DNA of 32,873 nt from positions 1-32,873 of the IMG/VR virus record IMGVR_UViG_3300035187_003732. One strand, written 5' to 3'. Position 1 is the stretch's first letter. Each line of letters starts with the position of its first letter. The notes under the pieces are model-generated. The model was not told where the DNA came from. It was given only the letters and a program-made list of their open reading frames with translations, and did not search any database. This document shows, one piece after another, positions 29,976 to 32,873 of the stretch. Source of the DNA: a virus. Both the position numbers and the translations under genes were made by a program.

Positions 29976-32488
29976 TGCCGAACCCTCTCCATCGGGCCGC
30001 CCGGCAGTATGCCGATCGCGGCTGGTCCGTCCTGCCCCTGCACTCGTTATCGCTGGACGGGTCCTGCACCTGCTCTCGCGGCGCCGACTGCCCGAGCCCG
30101 GGCAAGCACCCTCGCCTTGAAGACGGCGTCAAGGGCGCCAGCCGTGACCCGGTCGTGATCGACGGGTGGTGGGAGCGATGGCCCGACGCGCACCTCGGCG
30201 TGGCCACTGGCGCGCCTTCGGGCGTCTGGGTCCTCGACGTGGACACGGGCGACGACGTCGACGGCGCCGCCGACCTCGCGCGTCTGGAGGCTGCGCACGG
30301 GGCCCTGTCCGCGCTGCGGGCTCGGACCGGATCGGGCGGGCAGCACTTGTTCTTTGCGATGGACGATCGCGCCACCGAGCTGCGGAACCGGGCGCGGCTC
30401 AAGATCGGCGGGGCGAAGACCGGCCTCGATGTGCGGGCGACCGGCGGGTACGTCGTCGCAGCGCCTTCGGGCCACGTCTCCGGGGGCCGCTACGAGTGGA
30501 TCCAGCGCCAGGCGCCCGAGCCCGCGCCCGGCTGGCTGCTCGATCTCCTGCTCGCGCCCGCGCCGGTCTCGCCGCCCTCTCTGCCTCTCCTTCCCTCGGC
30601 CCCGTCGGACGACCGGCAGGCGAAGTACCTCGCGCGGGTTCTGTCCGATCAGGCCGAGCGCATCCTGTCGGCGCCGGTCGGCGGGCGGCATCCGGCGATC
30701 GTCGCGGCCGCGCACAAGGTCGGGATGTACCTGCACCACTGGCCGACATTCGAGCAGGATGCCGTCGTGCTCGCGCTGATCGACGCTGCCTGCGCGGCTG
30801 GCAAGGACCGGGCCGACGCCGAGCGCGCGGTGCGGCAGATGGTCGCGGTCGGGCAGGGGCATCCAAAGAGCATCGACTGGAAGGCGCCGCCCTCTCGCGA
30901 CGACGACGACGCGCCGCTGCCAGAGGAGCCCCCGCCGTTCGAGCAGGAGGCCCCGCGGCGCCCTCGCATCCTCGTCACCGGTCGACAGCTCCGGGAGGTC
31001 GTCGCGGACGCGTGGCGCGCCCTGGACCGGGCCAACCGACCCACCCCGCGGCTTTACCGGCGCGGCGGTGCCCTCGTCGAGGTCCACCAGACCGAGCAGG
31101 GCCCGCGGATCGTCTCGGTCACGGCGAACGCTCTGCTCGGGCACCTCGCGGGGGCCGCGGACTGGATCAAGACCAGGCGGGCGCACGCTGGCGAGGCCAC
31201 GGCGAGCCCGTTCGTCGAGGTCGACGCCGACCGTCCGCCGCAGGCCGTGGTCGACGTGCTGCTCAGCCAGCCCGACGAGCGCCTGCCCGTGCTGGAGGGC
31301 CTCGTCGCGGGCCCAGTCGTCGACGCGCAGGGCCGGATCGTCGATCGGCCCGGCTACTCCGACTCGGCCCGGGTGCTCTACGTCGGGGCGCCCCTCCAAC
31401 TTGTCGAGGGGCCCGCGCCCGAAGCGGCCCGGCTCCTGCTCGATCACTGGCTCGGCGACTTCCCGTGGGCCAGCGACTCGGATCGGGCTCATGCCCTCGC
31501 TCTGGTGCTGACCCCGTTCCTGCGGCGGCTCATCGCCGGGCCCTGCCCCGGGTTCTTGATCGAGGCCCCGACGCCGGGCTCGGGTAAGTCCCTGCTCGCC
31601 GAGCTGGCTGGGACCGTCGCCCTCGGCGCGGCGCCGCCCCCAACGCCGTTTGCTCGGCAAGAGGAGGAGCGGCGGAAGGCGCTCCTCTCGGCCCTGTCCT
31701 CGGGCCGGCCGATGATCCTGCTCGACAACGTGTCAGGGGCGGTTGCCGACTCCACGCTTGAAGGCATCCTCACAGCCTACCCCGCGTGGACTGACCGTGA
31801 CTTGGGCCGCATCGCCGAGCTGACCGTGCCGGCCCTGTCAGTCTTCGCCCTCACGTCAAACAACGCGACCCTGTCGACCGACATGGCCCGGCGGGTCTGC
31901 CGCATCCGCCTGAACCCGGCCACCGATCGGCCCGGGGAGCGCAGCGGGTTCAGGATGCCCGATATTCGCGCGTGGACGCGCGAGCACCGGGGGCTGCTGG
32001 TGTCGGCCGCCCTGAGCATCATCCGCGCTTGGATGGCCGCAGGGAGGCCCTACGACGGGTCCCGGCTGGGCTCCTTCGAGCGGTTCTCCGAGGTCGTGGG
32101 TGGGTGCCTACAGGTGGCGCAGGTCCCGGGGTTCCTGGGCGACCGGGACGCGCTCTTTCGCGAGTCCGATCGGGAGGGCAGCGAGTGGGCTGAGCTGGTC
32201 GGCCTGTGGTGGACGCGATGCCAGGGGCAGAACGTGTCCTCGGGCGAACTGTTGACCATCGCCGACGACGCCGGTCTGCTGACCTGGGCGACCGGGGACG
32301 GCAGCGACAAGGCCCGGGCGACGAGGCTCGGGCTCGGGCTTCGGAGGATGCGCGACCGAGTCTGGACGCTGCCGGGTGTCGGGCGGGTCACCCTGACCGG
32401 GCCTCATCTCTCGGCGGGTCGCTCGCAGTACCGGCTCCTTGCGCTCGACCTCCAACGGTCCGGGCAGGTGGTGCCGCTCCATGTCTGA
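29972..32488 (+). CDS. Prim-Pol / ATPase fusion replication protein
   Basis: Protein of 838 residues, the largest replication protein here. The N-terminal ~200 residues are a primase-polymerase domain: CTCSRGADCPSPGKHPR zinc-binding-like segment (about 30-46), WVLDVDTG (Asp89, Asp91), TGSGGQHLFFA (about 119-129). A linker (about 300-340) leads to a helicase-type ATPase with Walker A PTPGSGKS (533-540) and Walker B ILLDN (Asp585). Such proteins prime and unwind at an origin in plasmids and phages. Downstream lies the repeat array at 32497-32767, a plausible origin. Start ATG 29972 overlaps the helicase stop (ATGA). Confidence 0.8.
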   Translation: MMPNPLHRAARQYADRGWSVLPLHSLSLDGSCTCSRGADCPSPGKHPRLEDGVKGASRDPVVIDGWWERWPDAHLGVATGAPSGVWVLDVDTGDDVDGAADLARLEAAHGALSALRARTGSGGQHLFFAMDDRATELRNRARLKIGGAKTGLDVRATGGYVVAAPSGHVSGGRYEWIQRQAPEPAPGWLLDLLLAPAPVSPPSLPLLPSAPSDDRQAKYLARVLSDQAERILSAPVGGRHPAIVAAAHKVGMYLHHWPTFEQDAVVLALIDAACAAGKDRADAERAVRQMVAVGQGHPKSIDWKAPPSRDDDDAPLPEEPPPFEQEAPRRPRILVTGRQLREVVADAWRALDRANRPTPRLYRRGGALVEVHQTEQGPRIVSVTANALLGHLAGAADWIKTRRAHAGEATASPFVEVDADRPPQAVVDVLLSQPDERLPVLEGLVAGPVVDAQGRIVDRPGYSDSARVLYVGAPLQLVEGPAPEAARLLLDHWLGDFPWASDSDRAHALALVLTPFLRRLIAGPCPGFLIEAPTPGSGKSLLAELAGTVALGAAPPPTPFARQEEERRKALLSALSSGRPMILLDNVSGAVADSTLEGILTAYPAWTDRDLGRIAELTVPALSVFALTSNNATLSTDMARRVCRIRLNPATDRPGERSGFRMPDIRAWTREHRGLLVSAALSIIRAWMAAGRPYDGSRLGSFERFSEVVGGCLQVAQVPGFLGDRDALFRESDREGSEWAELVGLWWTRCQGQNVSSGELLTIADDAGLLTWATGDGSDKARATRLGLGLRRMRDRVWTLPGVGRVTLTGPHLSAGRSQYRLLALDLQRSGQVVPLHV

Positions 32489-32496
32489 CGCGCGCG

Positions 32497-32767
32497 TGGT
32501 GGACGTGGTGGACGTTGGTGGACGTCTAAAACACACGTCCACCAGACCATTCATCCAGCATCAAACGGTCGTTTCGTCGGCTTGGTGGACGTGGTGGACG
32601 TGCGCCTATCTTTATATGTGTGTGCGTAGTTCTGACACTCCTTCCCATCTACCTCTAAAAACGTCCACCAACGTCCACCAACGTCCTATGAACGTTGGCC
32701 CTGTCAGTGTTCTCGACGAGGCCCAACGTCCACCAGATGCCCGGGCAACGTCCACCAACGTCCACCA
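32497..32767. repeat. Array of eleven 10-base repeats (TGGTGGACGT), candidate replication origin
   Basis: Perfect copies on the + strand start at 32497, 32506, 32516, 32583 and 32592; inverted copies (ACGTCCACCA) start at 32535, 32661, 32671, 32726, 32748 and 32758. Some copies share one base (9-base period), others abut at 10 bases. A degenerate copy follows at 32681. Between 32602 and 32660 is the most AT-rich stretch (TATCTTTATATG and CTCTAAAAA). The layout, next to the Prim-Pol gene, is that of iterons flanking an unwinding element. The region is 385 bases without a credible gene. Confidence 0.55.
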
Positions 32768-32783
32768 GTGCGGCGGGCGTAGC

Positions 32784-32799
32784 GTCTACCTGCGTAGAC
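32784..32799. other. Hairpin in the terminal non-coding region
   Basis: GTCTAC (32784-32789) and GTAGAC (32794-32799) with a 4-base loop CTGC. A second hairpin follows: CCCCT (32801-32805) with AGGGG (32812-32816). Either could be a terminator or part of a packaging signal. Confidence 0.4.
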
Positions 32800-32834
32800 A
32801 CCCCTACCGGCAGGGGCCGGGCATGATGACCCCT

Positions 32835-32858
32835 CCCCCCCGGGGGGCGGGGTACCCC
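32835..32858. other. G/C-tract palindromes near the sequence end, candidate cos region
   Basis: CCCCCC (32835-32840) and GGGGGG (32842-32847) flank a single C, followed by the perfect palindrome GGGGTACCCC (32849-32858). They lie just before the 10-base terminal repeat and the small terminase gene, where cos or pac sites are usually found. Confidence 0.35.
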
Positions 32859-32863
32859 CCGAG

Positions 32864-32873
32864 GTGGCGTAGT
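32864..32873. repeat. 10-base terminal direct repeat, right end
   Basis: GTGGCGTAGT here is identical to bases 1-10. It could be a cohesive-end sequence counted twice, or an assembly overlap of a circular sequence. Confidence 0.6.

Noticed and set aside
32497-32767. CRISPR array
   Set aside because: The repeats are only 10 bases, occur in both orientations and abut or overlap, with no uniform spacers and no cas genes.
32480-32873. An open frame from ATG 32480 through to the end of the window, continuing over the joined ends
   Set aside because: It translates the repeats in different phases (Val-Asp-Val, then Trp-Trp-Thr, then Ser-Thr-Asn-Val), gives no protein-like sequence, and is open only because the repeat has no stop in these frames.
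1-32873. tRNA genes
   Set aside because: No cloverleaf with a T-loop GTTCRANNC and matching acceptor stem was noticed, although a dedicated search was not possible.

Overview
The window looks like the complete or nearly complete genome of a small, GC-rich (about 70% G+C by eye) tailed phage with a long non-contractile tail (siphovirus type). It has one compact head-and-tail module, a tape measure protein, a tail assembly chaperone with a probable -1 frameshift, an endolysin, and a separate replication and recombination region. Genes are packed with many 4-base start/stop overlaps (ATGA, GTGA), and many starts are GTG. The first 10 bases recur as the last 10 bases, which suggests a circular assembly or 10-base cohesive ends. 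The host cannot be named from the sequence; the GGAGG-type ribosome binding sites and base composition fit a high-GC bacterium.

Region 1 (about 54-19824, all + strand) is the late region. It runs from small and large terminase through portal, a short conserved protein, scaffold, major capsid protein, head decoration and connector proteins, tail terminator-like protein, tail tube candidate, tail chaperone pair, tape measure, large tail-tip proteins, a fibre or receptor-binding candidate, and a lysis group that includes an M15-type L-alanyl-D-glutamate peptidase. A strong hairpin at 19833-19860 separates it from the converging genes.

Region 2 (26532 down to 19903, all - strand) holds recombination and metabolic genes. 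These are a RecE/exonuclease VIII-like PD-(D/E)XK nuclease, a probable ssDNA-binding recombination protein, a small protein ending in an SSB-like acidic tip, and a Rad50/SbcC-like ATPase with a zinc hook. They also include two small SANT-like proteins, a small membrane protein, a degenerate cytosine-C5 methyltransferase-like protein, a MazG-like NTP pyrophosphohydrolase and several unknowns. A 103-base gap at 22599-22701 carries a promoter-like sequence overlapped by an inverted repeat.

Region 3 (26639-32488, + strand) starts divergently from region 2 with an XRE-family regulator flanked by GTTT-N7-AAAC operator-like sites. It continues with a RecU-like Holliday junction resolvase, an adenine methyltransferase-like protein, an SF2 helicase and a large Prim-Pol/ATPase fusion that is probably the main replication protein. 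No DNA polymerase, integrase or partition gene was recognised.

Region 4 (32489-32873) is non-coding. It holds eleven perfect copies of the 10-base word TGGTGGACGT on both strands around a short AT-rich stretch, followed by hairpins and a G/C-tract palindrome just before the terminase genes. I read it as a candidate replication origin next to a candidate packaging (cos) site; both readings are inference.
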